Shown: positions 1 to 8,592, numbered from the stretch's first letter. The stretch: 64,000 nt of DNA from Promicromonospora sp. Populi (GCF_041081105.1 NZ_CP163528.1:3162001-3226000); one strand, 5' to 3'. Notes: generated by a model from the letters alone, not told the origin. Numbers and translations are program-made.

Positions 1-138
1 CGCCTGCGAGGTCACGTCCCGCCCGGGGGCGGGCCCCAGGTCCTCGTCGAGGGCTACCTCGACGATGCGGGCGACCCAGGCGGCGTCGAGCCCGGGGGTG
101 ACCGTGGAGGGGGTGGCGAAGACGGGGAGGGTGCTCAC
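1..138 (-). CDS. nadC: Nicotinate-nucleotide pyrophosphorylase (quinolinate phosphoribosyltransferase), N-terminal part
   Basis: Only the first 46 codons are in the window; the gene runs off the left edge. The translation starts VSTLPVFATPS and reaches ALDEDLGPAPGRDVTSQA, the conserved N-terminal NadC signature around DLG..DVT. NadC converts quinolinate and PRPP to nicotinate mononucleotide in de novo NAD synthesis. The GTG start overlaps the stop of the upstream GntR gene (GTGA), so translation is probably coupled to that regulator. Its usual neighbour nadB ends about 8.5 kb away on the same strand, with the 5-oxoproline locus between them. Identity rests on a short fragment. Confidence 0.75.
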   Translation of the reverse strand, partial: MSTLPVFATPSTVTPGLDAAWVARIVEVALDEDLGPAPGRDVTSQA

Positions 139-851
139 GGGCTCACCGTATCCGCAGCGTCGGCGGCACCATCGGGAGCCGTGTCCGTGGCACCGTCACC
201 CGCTGGACCGCCGCCGGCGGCGCCGTCCACCATGGCCTGGAGCGTCCGCTCCGAGTCCGTGAGGTAGCGGTTCAGGTCGGCCGCGGCGCCGTCGGCGTCA
301 CCGGCCGTGAACCGGCGCAGCAGGCCGGCGTTGCGGTCGACAAAACCGTCGAAGAACGCTCCGTTGTCGCCGAGCAGGCCGAACGACAGGCGCAGCTCGG
401 CGGAGAGGTTCGCGTGCACGCGGTCGAGGCGCGGGCTGCCCGCGAGCGCCACTATCCCGGCGTGGAAGCGCATGTTCGCGGCGGCGATGTCGCGCCAGTC
501 GCCGCCGAGCCGGGCGGCGAGGGCCGCGTCGACGGCGTCCCGCATGATCCGGGCTCCCGGGTGGGCCGGGTCGCCGGCGGCGAGCACCGGGACCTCGATG
601 AGCCGCCGGAGCCGGTAGATGTCCACGATGTCGGCCAGGGCGGGCCGCGCCACGGCGACGCCGGCATTGGGCCGCCGCACCAGGAGGCCCTCGTGGACCA
701 GGATCCGGAAGGCCTCGCGCAGGGTGTTGCGGGACACGTCGAGCGACTCGCTCACCGCCTGCTCCGAGAGCCGCTGCCCGGGGGTCAGGCGTCCGGAGAC
801 GATGAGCTCGCGGATTGCGTCTGCGCTGCGTTCGGCGCGATCGGGCTGCAC
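135..851 (-). CDS. GntR-family transcriptional regulator, FCD (FadR) subfamily
   Basis: The 238-residue protein has an N-terminal winged helix (about residues 8-70, with the SRNTLREAFRILVHEGL recognition segment) and an all-helical FCD effector domain (about 75-205), then a Gly/Ala/Asp-rich tail. FCD regulators bind small organic acids. Two histidines usual in metal-binding FCD domains appear replaced (VDRN where EH is usual, RYL where HL is usual), so ligand binding may be metal-free. It lies downstream of the secreted peptidase gene and overlaps nadC. By context it is the likely regulator of the 5-oxoproline locus, probably acting at the GTTGAACAAT sites in the divergent promoter region; that link is inferred. 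Confidence 0.85.
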   Translation of the reverse strand: MQPDRAERSADAIRELIVSGRLTPGQRLSEQAVSESLDVSRNTLREAFRILVHEGLLVRRPNAGVAVARPALADIVDIYRLRRLIEVPVLAAGDPAHPGARIMRDAVDAALAARLGGDWRDIAAANMRFHAGIVALAGSPRLDRVHANLSAELRLSFGLLGDNGAFFDGFVDRNAGLLRRFTAGDADGAAADLNRYLTDSERTLQAMVDGAAGGGPAGDGATDTAPDGAADAADTVSP

Positions 852-882
852 GCCCTGATCCTACGGACCTGCGATCCAGACC

Positions 883-949
883 TTGGTTGTGGGCGCGATG
901 GTTGCGACTACGCGTCCGGTTGAGGCGCAACGATCGCGCCCACAACCAA
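883..949. repeat. Dispersed palindromic element, copy 1
   Basis: Two 24-nt arms (883-906 and 926-949) pair with one mismatch around a 19-nt loop. The core is TTGTGGGCGCGATNGTTGCG. The right arm ends one base before the stop codon of the peptidase gene, so the transcript would form a strong hairpin at its 3' end. A second copy with the same 24-19-24 layout is at 34885-34951. It may act as a terminator or RNA stabiliser, or be a REP-like repeat; there is no U-tract. Confidence 0.8.
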
Positions 950-2473
950 TCAGTCGGTCGTGTCGATTACCGCGTGGATCAGGTTGGTGGCCTGGGCCGC
1001 GATGGAGGTGCGCCAGGCGTCGAACGTGGGGTCGCTCACGCCGAAGGTGGTCTCGTAGTGCTGCATGTCCGGGGTGTGGATGTGCCCGGCCGGGATGTCG
1101 AGCCCCGCGCGGTCGCGCAGCAGCGTGTTCCGGTAGGCGCTCTCGTTGGACAGGTAGTTGCCGCCACCGCCGCTGTAGGAGCAGGAACCTGCGGCCGGCG
1201 GCACCGGCGGCATGGCCGGCGGGTAGGTGACGGACGGCGGGCTGTTGACCGTCTGGAGCGTGGGCGAGGTGCAGTCGGGGAACTGCGTGTAGCTGGTGTT
1301 CCAGACGACGCCGAAGGCCACCGCCGGGTCGGGCCACGTGTCGCCCGGAGGACGCGGGACGTCGGCCCCGGTGTCGGCGGCGATCATCTCGGCGATCGGC
1401 AGGCTCGCCGTCGTCCACTGCGGCGGGTTGGTGAGCCCGTCCCCGCCGCCCCATCGGTCGACGACCTGGCTGTTGCAGCCGGCGTTGTTGATCGCGAGCT
1501 GCGGCACGCCGCCGATCCGGGGGCACGGTGCGAGGCGGTCGTTGCCCAGCGAGACGCCGTGGTAGCGGGCGTTCCACTGCTCCAGGTTGAACTGCGAGCC
1601 GCCGGCCTGGCTCACGGTGATCGACGCGTCGACCTGACGCGGGCCGGGCTCCATGAACGGGCCGACGGTGTCCTCGAGGTAGCCCTCCCCGAACTCGCGG
1701 TAGCTCACGGGCAACGTGTACGCCTCGACGTAGGCGAGCTTGCCGTCGTCGGTGCGGTATCTGGTGCCGTCCAGCGAGAGCGCGGTGGCGCCCGACGGGT
1801 TGCCGTGCCGGATGTTGTTGCCGACCGTGCCCGGCGCGGGCCCGGTGGTGCCGCCGTCGAGCGTGTAGACGTCGAACCCGCTGACGATCACCCGCAGGAC
1901 GTCGTCGCCGCGCGGGAGGTTGATGTCGAACATCCCGCGCGCGGCCTTGTCGAACGTCTCGACCAGCTCGGCCCGCTCAGCGGGCGTGAGGCCGCCCGTC
2001 GGGTCCCACTGGCGCAGCACCGCCATGGCCTCGATCCGGGTCCAGTACAACGGGCGGTCGTCGCTCGCGGGCAGGTCACCGCGGACGGCGCCGTCGTCGG
2101 CCTGGGCCCGGCGGACGGCGGCGTCCCACAGGGCCTCACCCTTGCGCTCGGCGAGCGCCGTCGCGCCGTCGAGCGTGCGGGTGCGGCACAAGGCCGCCGT
2201 GAAGGCGGCCGTGTACCCGCCGAACCCGCCGCCCTCGATGATGGTGCGGGCGTAGGTGTCGTCGGCGGGGACCGTCGGGTCGGCCGCGCTGGGCAGGTAG
2301 GCGGTCAGGCGGCTTTCCTCGACCGAGAGCGGGATGCTCGGGTCGAGGCAGCTGGATCCGGGCTGAGCGGCGACTGGTGCCGCCACGGCCGGGGCCGCCA
2401 GGGCGGTCGTGGCGCAGAGCGCGAGGGCGACGGCGCCCGCTCGCACCCTGACAGCGGTACGTGATCTCGACAT
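950..2473 (-). CDS. Secreted pyroglutamyl-peptidase-like (peptidase C15-related) protein with Ser in place of the catalytic Cys
   Basis: The start is the ATG at 2473, preceded by GGGGAAG; the open frame further upstream is a shadow. The product has 507 residues with a Sec-type signal peptide (about 1-36, ending AAPAVAAPVAAQPG). The region from about 195 to the C-terminus resembles pyrrolidone-carboxylate peptidase: SGFD near 199, a GNPS motif near 224, QAGGSQFNLEQW with Glu298, NYLSNE near 440 and IHTP with His466. In C15 enzymes the equivalent of Ser442 is the nucleophilic Cys (CN motif) in a Glu-Cys-His triad. A secreted pyroglutamyl peptidase beside 5-oxoprolinase genes would feed them 5-oxoproline. 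Family assignment is from motifs only; a non-enzymatic role is possible. Confidence 0.62.
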   Translation of the reverse strand: MSRSRTAVRVRAGAVALALCATTALAAPAVAAPVAAQPGSSCLDPSIPLSVEESRLTAYLPSAADPTVPADDTYARTIIEGGGFGGYTAAFTAALCRTRTLDGATALAERKGEALWDAAVRRAQADDGAVRGDLPASDDRPLYWTRIEAMAVLRQWDPTGGLTPAERAELVETFDKAARGMFDINLPRGDDVLRVIVSGFDVYTLDGGTTGPAPGTVGNNIRHGNPSGATALSLDGTRYRTDDGKLAYVEAYTLPVSYREFGEGYLEDTVGPFMEPGPRQVDASITVSQAGGSQFNLEQWNARYHGVSLGNDRLAPCPRIGGVPQLAINNAGCNSQVVDRWGGGDGLTNPPQWTTASLPIAEMIAADTGADVPRPPGDTWPDPAVAFGVVWNTSYTQFPDCTSPTLQTVNSPPSVTYPPAMPPVPPAAGSCSYSGGGGNYLSNESAYRNTLLRDRAGLDIPAGHIHTPDMQHYETTFGVSDPTFDAWRTSIAAQATNLIHAVIDTTD

Positions 2474-2522
2474 GGTGGTCTCTACTTCCCCTCGGGTCGG
2501 GTAGTCACCGACCGTAGGGTTC

Positions 2523-2532
2523 GTTGAACAAT
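2523..2532. promoter_or_regulatory. Candidate GntR operator, peptidase side
   Basis: GTTGAACAAT is part of an imperfect palindrome of the form TTGTTNAACAA. It lies about 50 bp upstream of the peptidase start, in the 219-bp divergent region between peptidase and transporter. The same 10-mer recurs at 2653-2662. Assignment to the local FCD regulator is inferred from this repetition and from the TTGTNNNACAA style of other FCD sites. Confidence 0.45.
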
Positions 2533-2652
2533 CCAACAAGGGCGGGCGCGTAAACATCTGGTGTCCCAGGCTATGCGCGGCCAGTTGGGCCGTGTCATGA
2601 TCGACCTGGTCCCGCAATGCGGATGAAACAATCGGACGAGACGATCCTGACT

Positions 2653-2662
2653 GTTGAACAAT
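2653..2662. promoter_or_regulatory. Candidate GntR operator, transporter side
   Basis: This is the second copy of GTTGAACAAT, 30 bp upstream of the transporter start. With the copy at 2523-2532 it brackets the divergent promoters, which suits joint control of the secreted peptidase and the uptake/hydrolysis operon. Confidence 0.45.
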
Positions 2663-2692
2663 CCGGCTCACCACGACGACCAGGAGGACACC

Positions 2693-3970
2693 ATGTCCGA
2701 CCCGAGCCACGAGCCCGCGACCACATCGGCCGAGACCCCGCAGACCGGCCCGCCCCCCAGCGTCAGGAGGTACGCGGCGGAGCGACGACGCTCCCTGCTG
2801 GGTGCCCTCTTCCTCATGGCGACGTCCGCCATCGGCCCCGGATTCATCACCCAGACGGCCACGTTCACCCAGCAGCTCGGCGCCGCGTTCGCGTTCGGCA
2901 TCCTGGCCTCGATCCTGCTGGACCTGGCCGTGCAGATGAACGTGTGGCGCATGATCACGCTGACCGGCAAGCGCGCGAGCGTGCTGGCCAACGACGCCCT
3001 GCCGGGCAGCGGCTACGTGCTGGCCGTGCTCATCGTCTTCGGCGGCCTCATCTTCAACATCGGCAACACCGCCGGCGCGGGCCTCGGCCTGAACGCCCTG
3101 TTCGGCCTCGACCCCCGGCTGGGCGGGGCGATCAGCGCCGTCATCGCCATCGCCATCTTCCTCGCCAAGCGCGCCGGGGCCGTCGTCGACCGGGTGGTGA
3201 TCGTCGCCGGCGTGGTGATGATCCTGCTGACCGTGTTCGTCGCGGTCCTGTCCGACCCGCCCGTGGGCGAGGCGCTGCGGCAGACGGTGCTGCCCGACAC
3301 GATCAACTTCGCCACGATCACGACGATCGTCGGCGGCACCGTGGGCGGCTACATCACGTACGCCGGCGCGCACAAGCTCCTCGACTCCGGCACCGCGGGA
3401 CCGGAGCACATCCGCGAGGTCAACCGGGCCGCCGTCAACGGCATCCTCGTCACCGGGATCATGCGGTACGTGCTGTTCCTGGCGATCCTCGGCGTCGTCG
3501 CCTCCGGCGTGGTGCTGGACGTCGCCGGCAACCCGGCGGGAGACGCGTTCTCCGCCGCCGCCGGCGAGACGGGCCTGCGCATCTTCGGCGCCGTGTTCTG
3601 GATCGCCGCGATCACGAGCGTCATCGGGGCCGCCTACACGTCCGTCTCGTTCCTGCCGGTGTTCTCCGCCAGGATCACCGGCCGGACCGCCGACCTGTGG
3701 ACGGTCGGCTTCATCGTCGTCTCGCTGGCGGTCTACCTGGCGATCGGCACCGCGCCGGCCACCCTGCTCGTGTTCGTGGGCGGCGTGAACGGGCTCATCC
3801 TGCCCATCGGCCTGACCCTGTTCATGTACATCGGCTGGTTCCGCGGATCGCTCCTGGGCAAGGCGAGGTACCCGCGCTGGCTCCTGGTGGTCGGCACGCT
3901 GGCCACCGTGGTCACCTGGTACATGGCGGTCAACGCGGTGGGCCCGATCTTCGACCTGCTGTCCGCCTGA
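2693..3970 (+). CDS. Nramp-like (YcsG-type) membrane transporter, candidate 5-oxoproline or organic-acid transporter
   Basis: The ATG at 2693 follows a clear AGGAGG five bases upstream. The 425-residue protein has about 11 hydrophobic segments after a 32-residue polar N-terminus. It resembles the Nramp-like proteins (B. subtilis YcsG) encoded beside pxpA/kipI/kipA homologues. The metal-binding DPGN motif of true Nramp Mn/Fe transporters is GPGF here (residues 48-51), so divalent-metal transport is unlikely. As first gene of the transporter-pxpA-pxpBC-accC operon it probably imports the substrate, plausibly 5-oxoproline. The substrate is inferred. Confidence 0.75.
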   Translation: MSDPSHEPATTSAETPQTGPPPSVRRYAAERRRSLLGALFLMATSAIGPGFITQTATFTQQLGAAFAFGILASILLDLAVQMNVWRMITLTGKRASVLANDALPGSGYVLAVLIVFGGLIFNIGNTAGAGLGLNALFGLDPRLGGAISAVIAIAIFLAKRAGAVVDRVVIVAGVVMILLTVFVAVLSDPPVGEALRQTVLPDTINFATITTIVGGTVGGYITYAGAHKLLDSGTAGPEHIREVNRAAVNGILVTGIMRYVLFLAILGVVASGVVLDVAGNPAGDAFSAAAGETGLRIFGAVFWIAAITSVIGAAYTSVSFLPVFSARITGRTADLWTVGFIVVSLAVYLAIGTAPATLLVFVGGVNGLILPIGLTLFMYIGWFRGSLLGKARYPRWLLVVGTLATVVTWYMAVNAVGPIFDLLSA

Positions 3971-4014
3971 GCTCCAGCCCACCGGAAGACCGCGACATCG
4001 AAAGGACCCGCACC

Positions 4015-4854
4015 ATGAGCGCCGTCGACCTGAACAGCGACCTCGGCGAGGGATTCGGCCGCTGGAGCCTCGGCGACGACGAGCAGATGCTCGGCATCGT
4101 CTCCAGCGCCAACGTCGCCTGCGGCTTCCACGCCGGGGACCCCGCGTCCATCCGCCGCACCGTGCGGTCCGCCGTGGCGCACGGCGTCACCATCGGTGCG
4201 CACGTCGGCTACCGGGACCTCGCCGGGTTCGGCCGCCGCAACATGGATGTGCCCGACGACGAGCTCCAGGCCGACGTCGCCTACCAGATCGGCGCACTCC
4301 GCGGTCTGGCCGACGCCGAGGGTGGCGTCGTCACCTACGTCAAGCCGCACGGCGCCCTGTACAACACGGCGGCGGTCGACGAGCGAGTAGCCCGGGCCGT
4401 GGCAGAGGCCGTAGCCGCGGTCGACCCCCGGCTCGTGCTGCTGGGGCTGCCCGGGAGCGTGGCTCTCGCCGCGGCGTCGGCCGCCGGGCTCACGACCGCC
4501 ACCGAGGCGTTCGCGGACCGGGCGTACACACCCGAGGGTCGCCTGGTCTCGCGGCGCGAGCCGGGTTCGGTGCTGCACGACGCCGACGACGTCGCCCGCC
4601 GCATGCTCCGCCTGGTGACCGAGGGCGTGGTGACCGCGGTGGACGGGTCCGACGTCGCCGTGCGCGCCGACTCCGTGTGCGTGCACGGCGACTCCCCCGG
4701 CGCCGTCGCCATGGCGCGGCGGATCCGCGAGGTGTTCGACGCCGAGGGGATCACGCTCGCGGCGTTCGCGCCGGCGGGAGGCGGGGCTGGCGGCGGCCCG
4801 ACAGCGGGTACGGCTGGCGGCGGCCCGACGGCGAGCGGCGGCCCCGTAGCGTGA
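4015..4854 (+). CDS. pxpA: 5-oxoprolinase subunit A (LamB/YcsF family)
   Basis: The 279-residue protein starts at the ATG 4015 after AAAGGA. It begins [11 protein letters not shown] and contains [21 protein letters not shown] and [10 protein letters not shown], all hallmarks of LamB/YcsF (PxpA). PxpA works with PxpB and PxpC in ATP-dependent opening of 5-oxoproline to glutamate. The last 25 residues are a Gly/Thr repeat encoded by two near-identical copies of GGCTGGCGGCGGCCCGAC and look like a recent extension. The stop overlaps the next start (TGATG). Confidence 0.93.
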   Translation: MSAVDLNSDLGEGFGRWSLGDDEQMLGIVSSANVACGFHAGDPASIRRTVRSAVAHGVTIGAHVGYRDLAGFGRRNMDVPDDELQADVAYQIGALRGLADAEGGVVTYVKPHGALYNTAAVDERVARAVAEAVAAVDPRLVLLGLPGSVALAAASAAGLTTATEAFADRAYTPEGRLVSRREPGSVLHDADDVARRMLRLVTEGVVTAVDGSDVAVRADSVCVHGDSPGAVAMARRIREVFDAEGITLAAFAPAGGGAGGGPTAGTAGGGPTASGGPVA

Positions 4855-6545
4855 TGCGGGTACTGACCGCCCGCGACGACGCCCTCCTGGTCGAGCTCGA
4901 CGACCTGGACCAGGCGGTCGCACTGTACGAGTCCCTGCTGGCGGAGCCCGTACGCGGCGTCGGCGTACCCGTGCCCGGCGCACGGACGCTGCTTGTGCCA
5001 TTCCGGCCCTCGGCGATCTCGGCGCACGACCTGGCCGCCGAGCTCCGGACGCGGCCGCTGGAGCGCCGCGCCACCTCCGCCGCGCGTACGGTCCAGATCC
5101 CCGTGCTGTACGACGGCGCGGACCTCGACGAGGCGGCCGAGCTGCTCGGCTGGAGCACCGAGGAGCTGGTCCGGCGGCACACCGCCGCGGCGTGGACCGT
5201 CGGGTTCGTCGGGTTCGCGCCCGGGTTCGCGTACCTGACCAGCGACGACGCCGAGCTGGTGGTCCCCCGGCGCGCGAGCCCGCGCACCCGGGTGCCGGCC
5301 GGGTCGGTGGCGCTCGCCGGGCCGTACAGCGGGGTCTACCCGCGGGAGAGCCCCGGCGGCTGGCAGCTCCTGGGCCGCACGGACGCACCGGTCTGGGACG
5401 TGACGCGGGAGCGGCCGGCGCTGATGTTGCCCGGGGACCGGGTCCGCTTCGTCGCGGTGCGCGACCTGCCGGCCCCGCCCAGGCCGGCCGCTTCGGCCAC
5501 CTCGGCCGTTGAGCACAGCAGTTCCTGCCAGGATCGGGGGCGGCCTGGCAGCAACTGCTGTGGTCAAGGCCCTGGTCCCGGCATTGAGGTGGTCAGCCCC
5601 GGGGTGCAGGCGCTCGTCCAGGATCTTGGGCGGCCCGGGTCCGAAGGGGCCGGGGTCTCGGCGTCCGGGGCGCTGGACCGGCCGAGCCTGCGCGCGGCGA
5701 ACCGCGCCGTCGGCAATCCGTCAGACGCCGCGGCCATCGAGTCGGTGGGCGGCGTGCGGCTGCGCGCCCGCGGACCACAGGTGCTCGCCGTGACCGGGGC
5801 GGTGGGCGACATCGTGGTGCGACCCGGTGCCGCAGCCCAACGAGGCCGGCCTGCGGACCCCCAACCGCCGCGCCCCGACCGCCATCCGCGGCCCGGCGAG
5901 CCGTTCGCCCTGGACGACGGCGACGAGCTGCGCCTCGCTGCCCCCGCCCGCGGTGTGCGCGCCTACGTGGCGGTACGCGGCGGGATCGACGTGCCGCCCG
6001 TGCTGGGCAGCCGGGCCACCGACGTGCTGGCCGGGCTCGGCCCCGACCCGCTGGCGTCGGGCGACCTGCTGCCGGTCGGCGCACCGGACCGGGGTCTCCC
6101 GGCGGCAGCCCCGCCGGCGCCAGCTCCGCCGTCGGGCAGGCTGCCCGCGGCCGGTGAGGTGACCAAGCTGCCGATCGTGCTGGGGCCGCGCGACGACTGG
6201 TTCGACGCGGCGGCGATCGCCAGGCTCACCGGGCAGGACTGGCTGGTGACACCGCGCTCCAACCGGATCGGGCTGCGGCTGGACGGGGAGCCCATCACGC
6301 GGACCCCGGAGCGGGGCGGTGCGGAGCTGCCGAGCGAGGGCTGCGTCACGGGCGCGATCCAGGTGCCGCCCGACGGGCTGCCGGTGCTCTTCCTGGCCGA
6401 CCATCCCCTGACCGGCGGGTATCCCGTGGTCGGGGCGGTCACCCCCGACCACGTGCCGCTCGCCGGGCAGCTGCCCGCGGGCGCGCGCGTCCGCTTCGTC
6501 ATCCGAGACCACATAGCCCAGAACCACCCAGGAGGCACCCCATGA
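4854..6545 (+). CDS. pxpBC: Fused 5-oxoprolinase subunits B and C (KipI-KipA / carboxyltransferase-domain protein)
   Basis: A single 563-residue frame joins PxpB (KipI, CT_C_D fold, residues 1-212, with [11 protein letters not shown] and [19 protein letters not shown]) to PxpC (KipA, CT_A_B fold, about 245-563, with [13 protein letters not shown] and [18 protein letters not shown]). The two are separate genes in E. coli and B. subtilis. The linker (residues 218-239) is encoded by a palindrome (5506-5569). The same two folds form the carboxyltransferase part of urea carboxylase, which matters because the next gene is a biotin carboxylase. The start overlaps the pxpA stop, and the stop overlaps the accC-like start (ATGA). 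Confidence 0.9.
   Translation: MRVLTARDDALLVELDDLDQAVALYESLLAEPVRGVGVPVPGARTLLVPFRPSAISAHDLAAELRTRPLERRATSAARTVQIPVLYDGADLDEAAELLGWSTEELVRRHTAAAWTVGFVGFAPGFAYLTSDDAELVVPRRASPRTRVPAGSVALAGPYSGVYPRESPGGWQLLGRTDAPVWDVTRERPALMLPGDRVRFVAVRDLPAPPRPAASATSAVEHSSSCQDRGRPGSNCCGQGPGPGIEVVSPGVQALVQDLGRPGSEGAGVSASGALDRPSLRAANRAVGNPSDAAAIESVGGVRLRARGPQVLAVTGAVGDIVVRPGAAAQRGRPADPQPPRPDRHPRPGEPFALDDGDELRLAAPARGVRAYVAVRGGIDVPPVLGSRATDVLAGLGPDPLASGDLLPVGAPDRGLPAAAPPAPAPPSGRLPAAGEVTKLPIVLGPRDDWFDAAAIARLTGQDWLVTPRSNRIGLRLDGEPITRTPERGGAELPSEGCVTGAIQVPPDGLPVLFLADHPLTGGYPVVGAVTPDHVPLAGQLPAGARVRFVIRDHIAQNHPGGTP
5506..5569. repeat. Palindromic element inside pxpBC linker
   Basis: Arms at 5506-5532 and 5544-5569 pair over about 22 of 26 positions around the 11-nt loop ATCGGGGGCGG. 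The core pairing is CAGCAGTT / AACTGCTG plus CTGCCAGG / CCTGGCAG. The element stays in frame and encodes the Ser/Cys/Gly-rich linker between the PxpB and PxpC parts. Confidence 0.75.
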
Positions 6546-8386
6546 TCCGCAGCGTGCTCGTCGCCAACCGAGGCGAGATCGCGGTCCGCGTGGTCCGCGC
6601 GTGTGCTGACCTGGGGATCCGTTCCATCGCCGTGTACGCCGACGGCGACGCGGACGCCCCCCACGTCCGGCTCGCCGACGAGGCCTGGGGCCTGGACGGG
6701 CGCACGGCCGCGGAGACCTACCTGTCGGTGGAGAAGCTGCTCGACGTCGCGCGCAGGTCCGGGGCGGAAGCGATCCACCCCGGGTACGGCTTCCTGTCCG
6801 AGAGTGCGGCCGCCGCCCGCGCCGTCGAGGAGGCGGGCCTGGTGTGGGTGGGGCCGACGTCGGCCACGATCGAGCTGCTCGGCGACAAGATCGCCGCCCG
6901 GGACCTGGCGCGGAAGGTCGGCGCACCCCTGGTGCCCGGCTCCGACGGCCCGGTGCCCGACGCCGCGGCCGCGCTCGCCTTCGCCGAGGAGCACGGCCTG
7001 CCGCTGGCCATCAAGGCGGCGCACGGCGGCGGCGGGCGCGGCATGCGCGTGGCCCGGACCCTCGAGGAGGTGCCCGAGCTGTTCGAGGCGGCCCGCCGCG
7101 AGGCGGAGGCCGCGTTCGGTCGGGGCGAGTGCTTCGTCGAACGGTTCCTGGAGCGGCCCCGGCACGTGGAGGCGCAGGTCATCGCCGACGACCACGGCCA
7201 CGTGGTGGTCGCGGGCACCCGCGACTGCTCCCTGCAGCGGCGCAACCAGAAGCTGGTCGAGGAGGCGCCCGCACCGTTCCTCGACGACGTCGTGCGCGCG
7301 CGGGTGCACGAGTCGGCGCGCGCGCTGTGCGCCGCCGCGGGATACCGGAGCGCCGGGACCGTGGAGTTCCTCCTCGGGACGGACGGCACCCTGTCGTTCC
7401 TGGAGGTCAACACGCGGCTCCAGGTGGAGCACCCGGTCACGGAGGAGACCACCGGTCTCGACCTTGTGGTCGAACAGCTCCGCGTCGCGAGCGGCCTGCC
7501 GCTGTCCGTGACCGAGGACCCCGCCCCGCGCGGGCACGCGATCGAGCTGCGGCTCAACGCCGAGGACCCGGCGCGCGGGTTCCTGCCCGGGCCCGGCCGT
7601 ATCGACCGGTTCGTCGCCCCCGCGGGCCCGGGCGTGCGGGTGGACGCCGGGGTCGATTCCGGTTCGCTGATCCCCGGTGAGTTCGACTCGCTGTTCGCCA
7701 AGGTTGTCGTCTGGGGGCCGACCCGTCAGGCGGCGCTCGCACGGGCCCGGCGAGCCGCGGCCGAGACCGTGGTCGAGGGCGTGCCCACGGTGCTGCCGTT
7801 CCACCGCGCGGTGCTGGCGGATCCGGCGTTCACGGCGGCGGACAGCGGAGCGGCGGACGCCGGGTCGACTGCCGCGGGAGCGGCGGGCGGGTCCGGCTTC
7901 GCTGTCCACACCCAGTGGATAGAGACGGAGTTCCTCGCCTCGATCGACCCGCAGACGCTCGCGGCGCCCGTCGCCGAGCCCGGGGTCGTGGAGACCTGGG
8001 TCGAGATCGACGGGCAACGGCACCGGGTACGCACCCCGGGTGGGGTCGGGTTCGCAGGGTTCGGCCCGACGGCGGTCGGCGGTCCCAGCAGTGCGGCAAC
8101 CGGCGCCGGCACCGGCGGAACCCCGACGGTTGAGGGCACGCCCCCGCCGTCGGGCAGCGGAACCGACGACGGGCGTGTGCCGCTCCTCGCGGCGATGCCC
8201 GGCACCCTGGTGCGCTGGCTGGTGCCCGACGGCGCGACCGTGGCCGACGGCCAGCCAGTCGCCCTTGTCGAGGCGATGAAGATGGAGACCCAGCTGGTGA
8301 CGGAGGCGGCAGGAACGCTGGAGCACACCGCCGCCGAGGGCACCCAGATCACACCGGGCGACCCGATCGGCCACATCGCGCGATAG
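6542..8386 (+). CDS. Biotin carboxylase with C-terminal biotin carboxyl carrier domain (AccC/PccA-type)
   Basis: The 614-residue protein starts at an ATG after AGGAGG and overlaps the pxpBC stop. Residues 1-445 form a biotin carboxylase: [13 protein letters not shown] at the start, the ATP-grasp glycine loop HGGGGRGMR, and [15 protein letters not shown] low-complexity linker leads to a biotinyl domain (about 545-614) with EAMKMETQ, placing biotin on Lys580. No acyl-CoA carboxyltransferase gene is nearby. The PxpBC folds are the carboxyltransferase type of urea carboxylase, so the two may form a biotin-dependent enzyme. Alternatively it pairs with an acyl-CoA carboxylase beta subunit elsewhere. 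Confidence 0.9.
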   Translation: MIRSVLVANRGEIAVRVVRACADLGIRSIAVYADGDADAPHVRLADEAWGLDGRTAAETYLSVEKLLDVARRSGAEAIHPGYGFLSESAAAARAVEEAGLVWVGPTSATIELLGDKIAARDLARKVGAPLVPGSDGPVPDAAAALAFAEEHGLPLAIKAAHGGGGRGMRVARTLEEVPELFEAARREAEAAFGRGECFVERFLERPRHVEAQVIADDHGHVVVAGTRDCSLQRRNQKLVEEAPAPFLDDVVRARVHESARALCAAAGYRSAGTVEFLLGTDGTLSFLEVNTRLQVEHPVTEETTGLDLVVEQLRVASGLPLSVTEDPAPRGHAIELRLNAEDPARGFLPGPGRIDRFVAPAGPGVRVDAGVDSGSLIPGEFDSLFAKVVVWGPTRQAALARARRAAAETVVEGVPTVLPFHRAVLADPAFTAADSGAADAGSTAAGAAGGSGFAVHTQWIETEFLASIDPQTLAAPVAEPGVVETWVEIDGQRHRVRTPGGVGFAGFGPTAVGGPSSAATGAGTGGTPTVEGTPPPSGSGTDDGRVPLLAAMPGTLVRWLVPDGATVADGQPVALVEAMKMETQLVTEAAGTLEHTAAEGTQITPGDPIGHIAR

Positions 8387-8436
8387 CGCCACACATCCGG
8401 CGACGCGCTCCGCGCTCAGCTCCGGCCTGTGCCGCC

Positions 8437-8592
8437 GAGTTCGGTCACTTGCTGAGCCTGGCCACTGAGATCGGTCACTTGCCTCGAGATCGGTCCATTA
8501 ATTGACCGATCTCGAGGCAACCGACCGAACTCGACGCGCAAGCCGTGCAACCGACCGAACTCAGCGCGCGAGCCATGCACCCGACCGATCTC
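8437..8592. repeat. Mirror-symmetric array of seven 10-bp units in convergent intergenic region
   Basis: Units GAG(A/T)TCGGTC lie at 8437, 8467 and 8486. Their reverse complements GACCGA(A/T)CTC lie at 8504, 8523, 8553 and 8583. Spacers are 20 and 9 bp on the left, then the 8-bp centre CATTAATT, then 9, 20 and 20 bp on the right. The central 17-bp arms (8479-8495 / 8504-8520) pair perfectly. It fills the gap between the convergent accC-like gene and nadB and could serve as a bidirectional terminator, but the exact spacing suggests a distinct repeat or protein-binding array. Confidence 0.85.

Noticed and set aside
848..862. GCACGCCCTGATCC shared with 18089-18102, and CTGTGGTCAAGGCC shared between 5557 and 18117
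   Set aside because: 14-mer matches of this kind are expected by chance in 64 kb of high-GC DNA, and no flanking similarity supports a repeat.
2474..3982. N-terminal 500-residue extension of the peptidase reading frame on the minus strand
   Set aside because: It is antisense to the Nramp gene, has His/Asp/Gly-rich shadow composition, and the signal peptide with a ribosome site begins at 2473.
8437..8592. CRISPR array
   Set aside because: Units are only 10 bp, change orientation at a central axis and have short non-unique spacers; no cas genes are present.
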